64,000 nt of DNA from Caprella mutica (Eukaryota > Arthropoda > Malacostraca > Amphipoda > Caprellidae). Within the stretch, counting starts at the first letter, position 1, and each line of letters begins with the position of its first letter. The stretch lies in NCBI GenBank assembly GCA_947561585.1, contig CANNZV010000422.1:500102-564101 (forward strand). Direction: 5' to 3'. This document shows, piece after piece, positions 11,728 to 23,127 of this stretch. Below the pieces are notes generated by a model. The model searched no databases, was not told the origin of the DNA, and saw nothing but the letters and a program-made list of their open reading frames with translations. Made by a program: the position numbers and the translations under genes.

Positions 11728-13860
11728 TCAATATATAGTTCTTTTCTTTGCAAAATTCAATCCACATATTCAAACCTAAGGAACCAATTGAAACTATTAA
11801 AAATATAGCTGCTATCAATATTAGCATCAACAAATTCAGATAGTTATCACAGTTTTAATGATTCGATTGTGGGAAATCAATCAAATTTAACAATAAAAAC
11901 AATAAAAATTATCAATTTAGTATAATCTTTAGATATATATTTTCTATATATATAATCATTGAAAATTATAAATACATATTACATAGCTAGATTATAAACA
12001 GGTAGTCATAATATTTATTATTTGTGTCAGTTGATTTTGAGAATTGCATAAAAATATATAATATATAACTAAATGATCTATAATACTTATTGTCATGATA
12101 TCATATATGATTTTTGAAATTCATAAATCAAATAAAAATTTGATTATTTTTTTAGAATATATATAAACTTCTCACTTTTTAGCATTAGGCTACTCACTAA
12201 GTAAATCCCTTATATGAGTTATATGAATATATGATAATGATATATAATTTATAAAAACATTTGATCCTAAAAAACAGGAAAGGTTATTTATTAGGTTAAT
12301 GAATTCAATAACTTTAAATCTTTAATTTGGTTATTAAATTAACCTTAGGTAGCTATTCCATTCAATTAGGCTTTGCAGAACAGACTGATATTTAGAATTT
12401 TACTTATTAAAAGTAAAAAACTAATTATCTTTAGGCCTTACTCCTTTGGAGACATTTTTTGAGAAGAAATATATCTTTGCAAGATCTTGGAGACAATTTC
12501 CTAATAAATTCTTATGTTTACATGTAAATTATAATTAGTGATTACAGTAATTAATGAAGATACTTAATAGAATTCTAGTCATTTTGGAATTGGAGACAGT
12601 TTGAAAATTTTTGAGAAAATTTGTCTACAAAATAAAATCTTGGAGAATGATTTATCACATTTGTAGAGCCCAGTCTGCATAATATGTCAAGTAAAATAGT
12701 GTGACTAATATACTCTCAATGGACCATTACTCTCTTCAGCTCTGTCAATTGTGAATTGTCCAGAAATGATATTATCCAAAATAACATTGTAGCATAGGAG
12801 AAAATCAGAAAAAGAGATATTTGTCACCATTTGCTATTGAAGGGTTCAAAAGAACTGTCACAAACTCGCCATTAAAATGGTGAGTTTAGTCTTAGACATG
12901 CTTTATCACCAATATACTTAGACTGCAGGAACTGGTAAACTGTTATCCAAGAAATCCTCTATTTTAGCTTCTGTTCTCAACTTCTCAGTAAAATACATGT
13001 AAATATAGAAGGAAATTAAGGATTGTTCGCACAGAAAATGTTAAAAATATCCATATTCTGAAGACTGGCAATTACCAGGATAATATCATATATGGGACCA
13101 GACTGCAGCAACTGGTAAAGTGTTCTCCAAGAAATCCTCTATTTTGGCTTCTGTTCTCAGTAAAATACATATAAATATAGGAGGAAATTTACTTTAGGAT
13201 TGATTGCACAGAAAATGTTAAAAATGTCCTATGTTCTGAAGACTGGATATGGGAGATACTCAAGATAGATCTTAGAGATACATATTAATTTATTATATTC
13301 TCTAGTCTCTACCCAGGCTGCAGAATTATATGGCCAGTCTGCAAAAACTGGTAAAGTGAAAATCAAAGTGTTCATAGAGATCTCTTATTATTCTGTTTGT
13401 AGCAAAATTAATGTAAATATTAAAATGTAGGGATTATTGATTAATTCAGAAGTGTTTGTAGCAAAATTAATGTAGAAATAGGAAATAATTCAAAATTGTT
13501 CGGAGAGAATCCAGTCTGCAAAGCGGGTCCATGTCACCAAAGATCTTTGGAGACTATATTGGAGGGAAAATTCATCAAAACAAGATCTTGGTGACTATTT
13601 TCTTTTTAATTCCTATGTTTGCATGTTATTATTGGAGACATATTGAAGAAATTTGGTCATTTTGGAGACAAATTTGAAAAATTTCAAAGACTCAATTGTC
13701 CTGAAATATGAAATCTTGGTTCTTGCCTTCTTGGTGACAGATTTGACACACTTTGCAGACTAAGAGGGACCAGGGAGAGAATATCGCAAGCCCCAAAATT
13801 CCAAATATCTCCCATATACTAAATCTTCTGACTGGGAATATGCCAATATGACAAAAGATA
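11728..13860. other. Intergenic region packed with short repeats, no gene
   Basis: The first 900 bp are A+T-rich with nothing recognisable. From about 12660 there is a cluster of elements. One (12690-12910) belongs to the family described at 19859-20093. Several fragments begin or end in AGTCTGCA (near 12665, 12925, 13100, 13315 and 13513) and share CAACTGGTAAAGTGTTCTCC and TAAAATACATGTAAATATAG with copies near 37484 and, inverted, near 54050-54150. None has coding capacity. Confidence 0.6.
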
Positions 13861-15004
13861 TTTGGGATAGGCACACACTGAATTGCGGAAACGAGTAATT
13901 CGAGTAAACCGAGTAATTAAAATTGGTTGAATAGCGGAAACGAGTAATTCAAGTAAACCGAGTAATTCTTTAATTGTTAATTTATCTTACCTGATGACAC
14001 GTTAAGATATGATAATTAATGGTAGCATACAATATTAATAACGATAAAAACAAAATATATAGTTTTATCGAATTACTCGATTTCCAAAATTTCCTCTGAT
14101 AGAGCAAAGTAGTTCGAGTAAACTGAGTAATTGGTGTATTTTCAATATATAATTGATTTTTAACTGTCAATACTTTATTAAAATCATAGAAAACAGTTAG
14201 GAGACTATTTTCATAACTTCAAACAACAAAATGTATTCAAAATATATGCAGTTTTATCGAATTACTCGATTTCCGCAATTTCCTCTGATAAAGCAAAGTA
14301 ATTCGAGTAAACTGAGTAATTAATGTTTTTTCAATATATAATTGATTTTAACTGTTGATACTTTATTAAAATGATAGTAAACAGTTATGAGACTATTTTA
14401 ATAACTTTAAACAACAAAATGTATGCAAAATATATATAGTTTTATCGAATTACTCAATTTCTTTAAATTGAAATCATCATATTGCATGATTCTAATTTAT
14501 ATAAGAATTAAATATAAACACATTGTACGCCACTACGAATTTAATTTTACTAAGTTTTGCAGTTTGCTTATGTGTTTTTATATGTTTAGAGTTTAGACTG
14601 AAGTGTATGTATATGTACAATTACTTCAATAAATTTGACTGAATATTCAATTTCTTTGATACATACAATTTTTCTCTGACTATCATAAACCATCTTATAT
14701 ATAGACAGCTTCCAGATAAAGCTCATAGGACTATACAAGGATAAAAAAACACTGATCTAGTATGAGAAATTAACATTTATTCATGATAAAAATCAGATCA
14801 TATATGAAATATAATTGGATAAAGTGAAAGAAATAATAAGCTAAATATTTTAGACACAATAGCTACTACAAAAAAAATTGAATTCATAAATTTATCCTTT
14901 ACAATAACAATGTTACTTTTTATAATTAACAATTATTATTAACCTAATGTTATTAACTAATAACTACTGTTGTTCTGCATAAAACAATCTCTTAACTTAA
15001 CATT

Positions 15005-16735
15005 TTCAACATTTAAGTCATTTATGAAATGAAACATTTATGACATGAAACATTTATGAAATGAAACATTTATGACATGAAACATTTATGAAATGAAACA
15101 TTTATGACATGAAACATTTATGACATGAAACATTTATGACATGAAACATTTATGAAATGAAACATTTATGACATGAAACATTTATGACATGAAACATTTA
15201 TGACATGAAACATTTATGACATGAAACATTTATGGAATGAAACATTTATGACATGAAACATTTATGAAATGAAACAATTATGAAATGAAACATTTATGAC
15301 ATGAAACATTTATGACATGAAACATTTATGAAATGAAACATTTATGAAATGAAACATTTATGACATGAAACATTTATGACAAGAAACATTTATGACAAGA
15401 AACATTTATGAAATGAAACATTTATGAAATGAAACATTTATGAAATGAAACATTTATGACATGAAACATTTATGACATGAAACATTTATGACATGAAACA
15501 TTTATGACATGAAACATTTATGACATGAAACATTTATGAAATGAAACATTTATGAAATGAAACATTTATGACATGAAACATTTATGACATGAAACATTTA
15601 TGACATGAAACATTTATGACATGAAACATTTATGAAATGAAACAATTATGAAATGAAACATTTATGACATGAAACATTTATGACATGAAACATTTATGAA
15701 ATGAAACATTTATGAAATGAAACATTTATGACATGAAACATTTATGACAAGAAACATTTATGAAATGAAACATTTATGAAATGAAACATTTATGACATGA
15801 AACATTTATGAAATGAAACATTTATGAAATGAAACATTTATGACATGAAACATTTATGACATGAAACATTTATGACATGAAACATTTATGACATGAAACA
15901 TTTATGGAATGAAACATTTATGACATGAAACATTTATGACATGAAACATTTATGAAATGAAACAATTATGAAATGAAACATTTATGACATGAAACATTTA
16001 TGACATGAAACATTTATGAAATGAAACATTTATGAAATGAAACATTTATGACATGAAACATTAATGACATGAAACATTTATGAAATGAAACATTTATGAC
16101 ATGAAACATTTATGACATGAAACATTTATGACATGAAACATTTATGACATGAAACATTTATGACATGAAACATTTATGACATGAAACATTTATGAAATGA
16201 AACATTTATGAAATGAAACATTTATGAAATGAAACATTTATGAAATGAAACATTTATGACATGAAACATTTATGACATGAAACATTTATGACATGAAACA
16301 TTTATGACATGAAACATTTATGACATGAAACATTTATGAAATGAAACATTTATGAAATGAAACATTTATGAAATGAAACAATTATGAAATGAAACAATTA
16401 TGAAATGAAACATTTATGAAATGAAACATTTATGAAATGAAACATTTATGACATGAAACATTTATGAAATGAAACATTTATGAAATGAAACAATTATGAA
16501 ATGAAACATTTATGAAATGAAACATTTATGAAATGAAACATTTATGAAATGAAACAATTATGAAATGAAACAATTATGAAATGAAACATTTATGAAATGA
16601 AACATTTATGAAATGAAACATTTATGAAATGAAACATTTATGAAATGAAACATTTATGAAATGAAACATTTATGACATGAAACATTTATGAAATGAAACA
16701 TTTATGACATGAAACATTTATGACATGAAACAGTT
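15005..16735. repeat. 16-bp minisatellite, about 108 copies
   Basis: The unit is ATGAAACATTTATGAC with a dimorphic position giving TGACATG or TGAAATG, plus rarer CAATTATG, CAAG and TGGAATG variants. Variant units alternate in blocks along the array. It is flanked on both sides by related terminal-type GAGTAATTC sequence, in inverted orientation, so it occupies the centre of a palindromic arrangement. Confidence 0.97.
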
Positions 16736-17034
16736 AAAATCAATTAACAATTGAAAAAACATCAATTACTCAGTTTACTCGAATTACTTTACTCTATCCG
16801 AGGAAATTGCGGAAATCGAGTAATTCGATAAAACTATATATTTTGCGTAAATGTTGTTGTTTAAAGTTATTAAAATAGTCTCATTACTGTTTACTATCAT
16901 TTTAATAAAGTATCAACAGTTAAAATAAATTAACAATTGAAAAAACATCAATTACTCAGTTTACTCGAATTACTTTGGTCTATCAGAGGAAATTGCGGAA
17001 ATAGAGTAATTCTCTATAGAGTAAACTAGGTATA

Positions 17035-19360
17035 GGGTGTTTGTGCCAGTAATCGGCATACCTCTAGTAATCGGAATAGCAGACACATTGAGTATAATTT
17101 TCTATATAATATATTAAGGAATGGAGGCATACGTACTAAATTATTGAAGAATCAACCACTATAATTGATTAGTAATTCTTTCTAATTATTTAACCACACA
17201 AATTAACAGGTAGCTTCCAATCATTGTCGGAAAGTCAAGTTATCGGTCAGTTCGTTGTATTTTTGTAAGAGAATGGTTCCTCTTTGAAACTCCTGAGTGT
17301 GTTTCAGTAGCTTTTAATGTACCAGGTGTATGTTTTTCTAGATGTACATTTTACGATCTATCAGTGCATTTTGAAATCTAAGCAAACAAATACTTACTTT
17401 TTATTTAAAATGTTAGTCCGATCACTAGATTATCAGAACAACTAATTTTAATGTTCGGACAGACTGGCCTATTGAACATAGAATCCATCCGTCCACCCTG
17501 ACGATTACTGGAAAAACTTCCCGTCATGCTATTTTAACTCATTAATTTAGATTGTTACAGTGACCGATAACATTAATGAATAAATTTTGAGGTAGTTACG
17601 CTTGTATATTTTCCGAATTAAATACGTTATTACATATGATAATAAGATATGATTACTTTAACGTCAAATATATAAATATTTTACATAATCATTCCCACTT
17701 ATATAGTGTCATGTGTGAATTATATAAGGCGTTTGTCAATAGCCAAAATACGTAAAATTCAATCAGAAGGATTTAGAGTCAACAGAAAACAGGACTTCCA
17801 CTCCAGGTTGTGATGTCATTGATAGCGACAAAATGGTTGAATCTACATCACAATAGTGGAAGAGGGCAAACCAGAGGGAATGTAGACGGCATTTATTTTT
17901 AAGGGGACATTCGAATTATGTCCTAACTTAAACAAAGCAACAGCTATTTAGGGGCCGAAAATGACTTAGGAACCTAGCTTTGGTACTATTTCAATGAAAA
18001 TCTAATTGAGGTAAAGCAATTTCAAAATAATTTTTATCAGTAAATAAAATGTGTTATAGACTTATAGTTAGCATTATAATAAGGCTAAGATATCTGCAAC
18101 TAAATAGACATGAAATGCGCATGACAATTACAGCTTGCTTTTATTTAAAATAGTTCCCCCTTTTTCAGAACTATTCTAATCAAAGAAAAAGTATAGAGGC
18201 TGCTGGCCGGATAACTAAATTAATAGATATTACTGAATACCAATCTGAGTCTTCTGACAAATGAATCAATTAAGCATTGATTGTCAATTTTAAAACATCT
18301 GAATATAATCTATGTATACTTGGCAGACGAATCAAATATATGATAAACTTTATAATTTAAAGTAGCTGTTGATTCTTAAGTGGGTAATCATTTCCTCTTG
18401 CATGTAGAAGGTAGCAGTTGTAGGAGCTTCAGTTTATGTAAATAAATAATCACATTTATATAAAATATCTCAGTTTTCAATTCTGGTGTGTAGCAAACAA
18501 CAATGTATACCATGTTAAAACTTTCGAATGAAATGACAGCACTAATATATCACGTATTTTTAACCATTGACGAAGTGTTTGGTTGTGTGTATGGATAGGT
18601 AATAATAATATAAACATAACACTTACTATTACTTAGTAGAGTAGGAATTACCTTAATAAAAAAAAATACACATTGATTGTATAGAATCTATAGCTATTAG
18701 GTATGACTAAATCTATTACTAGTAATAAGAAGCGGGAGACTAATTATACTATATACTATTATATTAATCTATTAATCAGTCACTAATCAACAAGTATGAC
18801 AAACATTAGTTCCTTATGATTGGCCACCTGACGATAATAGAATTGGAAGTGACCGAACATAGATATTGCTATGACGATAACTAGCATTTTAGACCATGTT
18901 TGAGAGTATGAGTATGGACAAAGTCGCCAGTATACTGGCGACTTTTGAGAGGTGAAATAAGTTGAAAAACATGTAAATAACAAGTAAATCGCACATAAAA
19001 TATCTCAAGAGATACACATGCATCAGACATGAAGCATGAGGATATTTTCAAGTGTAAAATCTTCACTAGTTAGTCATATTTCTTTTTTAAAGTATCTTAA
19101 ATGTGGCGACCTGGATCCATCTTCTCCCTAAACTGGCGAACTTCCTGCCATTGAAACATGAATTTTAGACTAATGGGACGGTTTTACTTTTAATTGCATA
19201 AGTAATAACATAAATGTGTTTATGTGTAAAGCGATTGGAGAGATAAAAATTCCAGCTTTCTAATGATAGTTGCATCGCGTCGGTAGAGTTTATATGTGAC
19301 TTGTTATTGGTATTTATTTGTAATTTATCCTTAAGTGATCGATTACTGGCACAAACACCC
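17035..19360. mobile_element. 2.3-kb nested element, GGGTGTTTGTGCCAGTAATC ends
   Basis: The 21-bp termini are perfect inverted complements starting GGGTGTTTGTGCCAGTAATC. The element is inserted inside sequence of the 7.5-kb host element: the host text AAACTA...TATTTTGCGTAAATG, seen uninterrupted at 16833-16855, is split here. The flanks (TATA left, TAT right) allow a TA duplication, but it cannot be proven because the host copies differ. ORFs inside are 60-67 aa and match nothing I recognise. Confidence 0.82.
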
Positions 19361-19858
19361 TATTTTGCGTAAATGTTGTTGTTTAAAGTTATTAAAATAG
19401 TCTCATAACTGACTCCAGAGTGGAATAATAACTCATTTCAGATTGACTAGTTACTCTGTTAGGAATTTAGAATGAACAAAAATTACTCATTTTAACCCCA
19501 AAAAATGCAGAAATCAGTAAATAATTTCATAAATTTCAACTCTGCAGTGAAAACTAATGTAAAATAAGTCATTTAAGCTTCACAATTGGTCTTGTTGTGA
19601 TGATGAATATCACTGATGGCCAGTTTGTATTTGGTGCACTGATTACTGAACTCCTCTTGACTTTTTCACAAGTCTGAGAAATAGCTGCCAACATTTTTCA
19701 TCAATTTGTCTAGTCCTCCAGCATTTTTCCAGTTTCTCCTCCAAAAATTAATGGTAATATAGGAATTAATAGCTAAATATCCTCCAACATAGCAGGAATT
19801 TTTTTATTTGAGAAATTGAATATCTCCCGAGATATCATTGGAATTTACCACCAAATAC

Positions 19859-20093
19859 CCAAGTAATAAAGCATGTCCAAACTCGACCTTTTAATGGCGA
19901 GTTTGTGACAGTTATTTTGAGCTCTTCAATTGCAAATGGCGAGTTTAATCTATTTTTCTCCTATGCTACAATGTTATTTTGGAGAGAATTAATGATAATT
20001 TGATCATTTTGGAGAGAAATTGTTGAATTTTGGAGAGAGCTGGAGAGAGAAATGGTGAGTTTAAATGTTTATGAGACATTCTATTTTACTTGG
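19859..20093. mobile_element. Miniature element, CCAAGTAATAAAGC family
   Basis: It starts CCAAGTAATAAAGCATGTCC and ends TATTTTACTTGG. Inside are ACTCGCCATTTTAATGGCG-type mirrored motifs and repeated TTTTGGAGAGA. Copies are at 20245-20471 (opposite orientation), 12690-12910 (opposite orientation) and 38552-38758 (same orientation). Confidence 0.85.
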
Positions 20094-20244
20094 CCAAATA
20101 CAATCTGGACTGATGGGAATGCATGAAGTTAGTAACTTAGTTAGGAGTAACTCTGTTAGAATATATGTTTTCCATTCTGGATAACTGTTTACTATCATTT
20201 TAATAATGTATCACAGTATCAACAGTTAAAATAAATTAAATTAA

Positions 20245-20471
20245 CCAAGTAAAATAGTATGTCTCATAAACTCGCCATTTGTCTCTCCAGCTCTCTCCAA
20301 AATTCAACAAATTCTCTCCAAAATGATCAAATTTTCATAAATTCTCTCCGAAATAACATTATAGCATAGGAGAAAAATAAATAAAACTCGCCATTTACAA
20401 TTGAAGGGCTCAAAATAACTGTCACAAACTCGCCATTAAAATGGCGAGTTTGGACATGCTTTATTACTTGG
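20245..20471. mobile_element. Miniature element with 8-bp target duplication, inverted copy of 19859-20093
   Basis: It is directly flanked by a perfect TAAATTAA duplication (20237-20244 and 20472-20479). The empty site can be read in the related host copy near 16930, where the same host text continues without interruption and with one TAAATTAA. An 8-bp duplication fits hAT-type or P-type transposition. Together with the previous copy it forms an inverted pair separated by about 150 bp. Confidence 0.88.
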
Positions 20472-20655
20472 TAAATTAACAATTGAACAAACATCAATTA
20501 CTCAGTTTACTCGAAATACTTAGCTCTATCATAGGAAATCCGCAGAAATCGAGTAGGTATTTGGATAAAACTAGGTAGGTATATACAATTTCCATAAATT
20601 TTGTTTTTTATTGTTATTAACATAGTATCCTCCCATTATAATTATCACATCTTAA

Positions 20656-20915
20656 CCAGTCTGCAGAATGTGTCTCTTCTCCCGCAGAGACTTTTAATTT
20701 GAGACAGTTACTCTCTGACTCTCAGAAGCAGATTCAGAATCTCCCGCAGCTAAATTAATGGTAACATAGGAATTAATTCAAAATCTCCCGCAGCTAAATT
20801 AATGGTAACATAGGAATTAATTCAAAATCTACCGCAAAGATCTCCAATTTCTAAAATTTCATTCAAATACTCCCGCAGAGAGTCTTGGAAAAATGTTCCA
20901 TATTCTGCAGACTGG
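20656..20915. mobile_element. Miniature element, CCAGTCTGCAGA family, left member of inverted pair
   Basis: It is bounded by CCAGTCTGCAGAAT and TATTCTGCAGACTGG. The interior contains two copies of GGTAACATAGGAATTAATTC and several CTCCCGCAG motifs. It has no coding capacity. The same family is found at many places in the window. Confidence 0.88.
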
Positions 20916-20959
20916 CATCTTAACATAAATACATTAATATTTAAAGAATTACTCGGTTT

Positions 20960-21233
20960 CCAGTCTGCAGAATATGGAACATTTTTCCAAGACTCTCTAC
21001 GGGAGTTTTTGATTGAATTTTAGAAATTTGAGATCTCTGCGGGAGATCTTGAATTAATTCCTATGTTACCATTAATTTAGCTGCGGGAGATTTTGAATTA
21101 ATTCCTATGTTACCATTAAGTTAGCTGCGGGAGATTCTGAATCTGCTACTGAGAGTCAGAGAGTAACTGTCTCTCAAATTAAAATCTCTGCGGGACTCGG
21201 GAGAAGAGACATCAGACACATTCTGCAGACTGG
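20960..21233. mobile_element. Miniature element, CCAGTCTGCAGA family, right member of inverted pair
   Basis: This is nearly the exact reverse complement of 20656-20915, with 44 bp between them. Transcribed, the pair would fold into a hairpin of about 260 bp per arm. One small difference is an 'atcagacaca' segment near 21210 that has no equal in the left copy. Confidence 0.88.
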
Positions 21234-21335
21234 CTAGGTTTACTCGAATTAATCGTTTCCGCAATTCAGCCAAATTTAATTACCCGGTTTATTTGAATTA
21301 CTCGTTTCTGCAATTCAGTGTGTGCCTTTGGGATA

Positions 21336-23127
21336 TTCCCAATTACCCTACAAATTACAATCTACTAACAATTTTGAATTAATTCCTACGTTTAATTTTA
21401 AATTAACTTTTCTATGAACACTTCTTAATTAATCCCTATATTTATATTCAGTCTGTACAGAACTGACAGCAGGTTAACACTTAACAGCTACGTAAGTCCT
21501 AAAAGACAAAAGTCTGCATTAACCGATGCGATTATGATTCATAATTTCATGCGGATCATCAGATGCATCTATAAACTTATATTGAGGGCAATTGAATAAC
21601 TGTTGAGATAATTTATTTTGCAGAAAAACATACCTAAACTATTTGACGAATTGACCGAAAGTAGCAGTACAATGAGTACATTAATAACCAACATGACACC
21701 ATCTTAAGAGAAGAGTAAAACTTACGCCGTACGGCAATGAATGTCCAACTCCAACACCCAATGACACTTTCAATCATTTTTGAAACACGGAATTTTTGAA
21801 AGGTTCCCTAAACTTCCCTATACTCAACTTTTTTATTTAATTATTCGAAGTATTCATTGAATCTAAAGTAACAGGTTATAAGATCCAAAGAATTTCACAT
21901 TTGGCTCTACTTATTTATTATAATATGCCATTTAAGTTGTTCGGGGGGTTTTGTGCTACCCCTCCTCCTTTCTAATAAGCAAAGAAAAAGGAAGGATTGC
22001 TTACATCTGACTAATTCAAAAGAATAGAAACTGATACCTAGATATCTCATAAAAGTTTATCTAAACCCGTTACCTAAGTAATTACCATTACCCTTAAAAA
22101 ACATTAGGTACACAGTAGTGACTGTAACAAAAAAAATTACATAATTACCAAAACGATTACATGAGAGATATTTTTTAATTCTTCCTTATTTTATGTGCTT
22201 TAAAATATTTTTATATACCTACTTTTAAATTCTTTCAAACTTTGTACACAACAATTGTCCGAAACTCTAATATGACGTACGCAGAAGATAAAAATTGTAC
22301 ACTCTTTGTTATAATTTCCAATTTGAATTCTATAAAAAATAATGCATGTCTGGGATTCGCTTAGATTCTTAGAACTTTATAGTCTGTAAATTATTCTTTG
22401 AATTATATAAACTTTTTTATAATATTTTTATCCAATTTTATACCTTTATACGAATGCATTTTTAATAATGGAACGAATATACCTACCTAGCTGATATTCA
22501 AAATAAACAGTGAACAGTCTTTTTCTTTGGACTGAAACTTAGAAAGTCGGAAGTAAAACGGCTTTTGTAGAGTTTTGACTATGAAAATTTTTAAAAGCAT
22601 ATAGGATTAGATATATGTACTATATCAAATTTCATGAAGTTAACAGAAAAATGTTGAGATTAATTAATCGAATCAGATTAATTAAGTTTAATAATGATCG
22701 AACTCAGTTAAACATACCTTGAATTTCATGATGTGGCACCAGTTTTTTAATATTTTTGAAACTAATATTCCCTGTGAAATTTGAGAGTTTACTTGTATTT
22801 CTCATCTTGTATTGAAAAATTAGGTAAATAAAGATTATTATGTCAGTGCTTTGTAATATATTTTTTGTCTGATTAAACATATAAAATATTCTATATATGA
22901 ATTATTATTTCAATAATGAGTAAGAGTTTCTAAAGTAATATATGTTTTTATTATATTTTAGTTTTATAACTTTACATTTATGATTTATAACACAAATTTC
23001 AAATTGAATAAGAACATATTATCAGTTTAAATAGTAGATATATATGGAACTTACAAGTATAAATTGTATATTAAAAAGTCTACCTATATAAAAAAAAATC
23101 TGTAAGTATCACAGTGAAAAGAAACTC
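21336..23127. other. Intergenic, one dispersed repeat, no gene
   Basis: No coding region is supported. At about 22245-22690 lies a repeat (AAATTGTACACTCTTTGTT, then GAAAGTCGGAAGTAAA) also found at about 58370-58690, with a more diverged copy near 34950-35230. The last 300 bp before the bestrophin stop are A+T-rich and could hold its 3' UTR. Confidence 0.55.

Larger units (their letters stand above)
13870..21326. mobile_element. 7.5-kb Mutator-like element with 9-bp target duplication
   Basis: The two ends are GGCACACACTGAATTGCGGA and its near-perfect complement. They are directly flanked by a perfect 9-bp duplication TTTGGGATA (13861-13869 and 21327-21335), the size expected of Mutator-like elements. 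The terminal regions are built from repeated GAGTAATTCGAGTAAACYGA motifs, inverted between left (13890-14470) and right (16740-17000, 20480-20560, 21235-21310). No transposase was found, so the element is non-autonomous as seen. It carries a large minisatellite and several nested elements, which account for most of its length. Confidence 0.88.
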
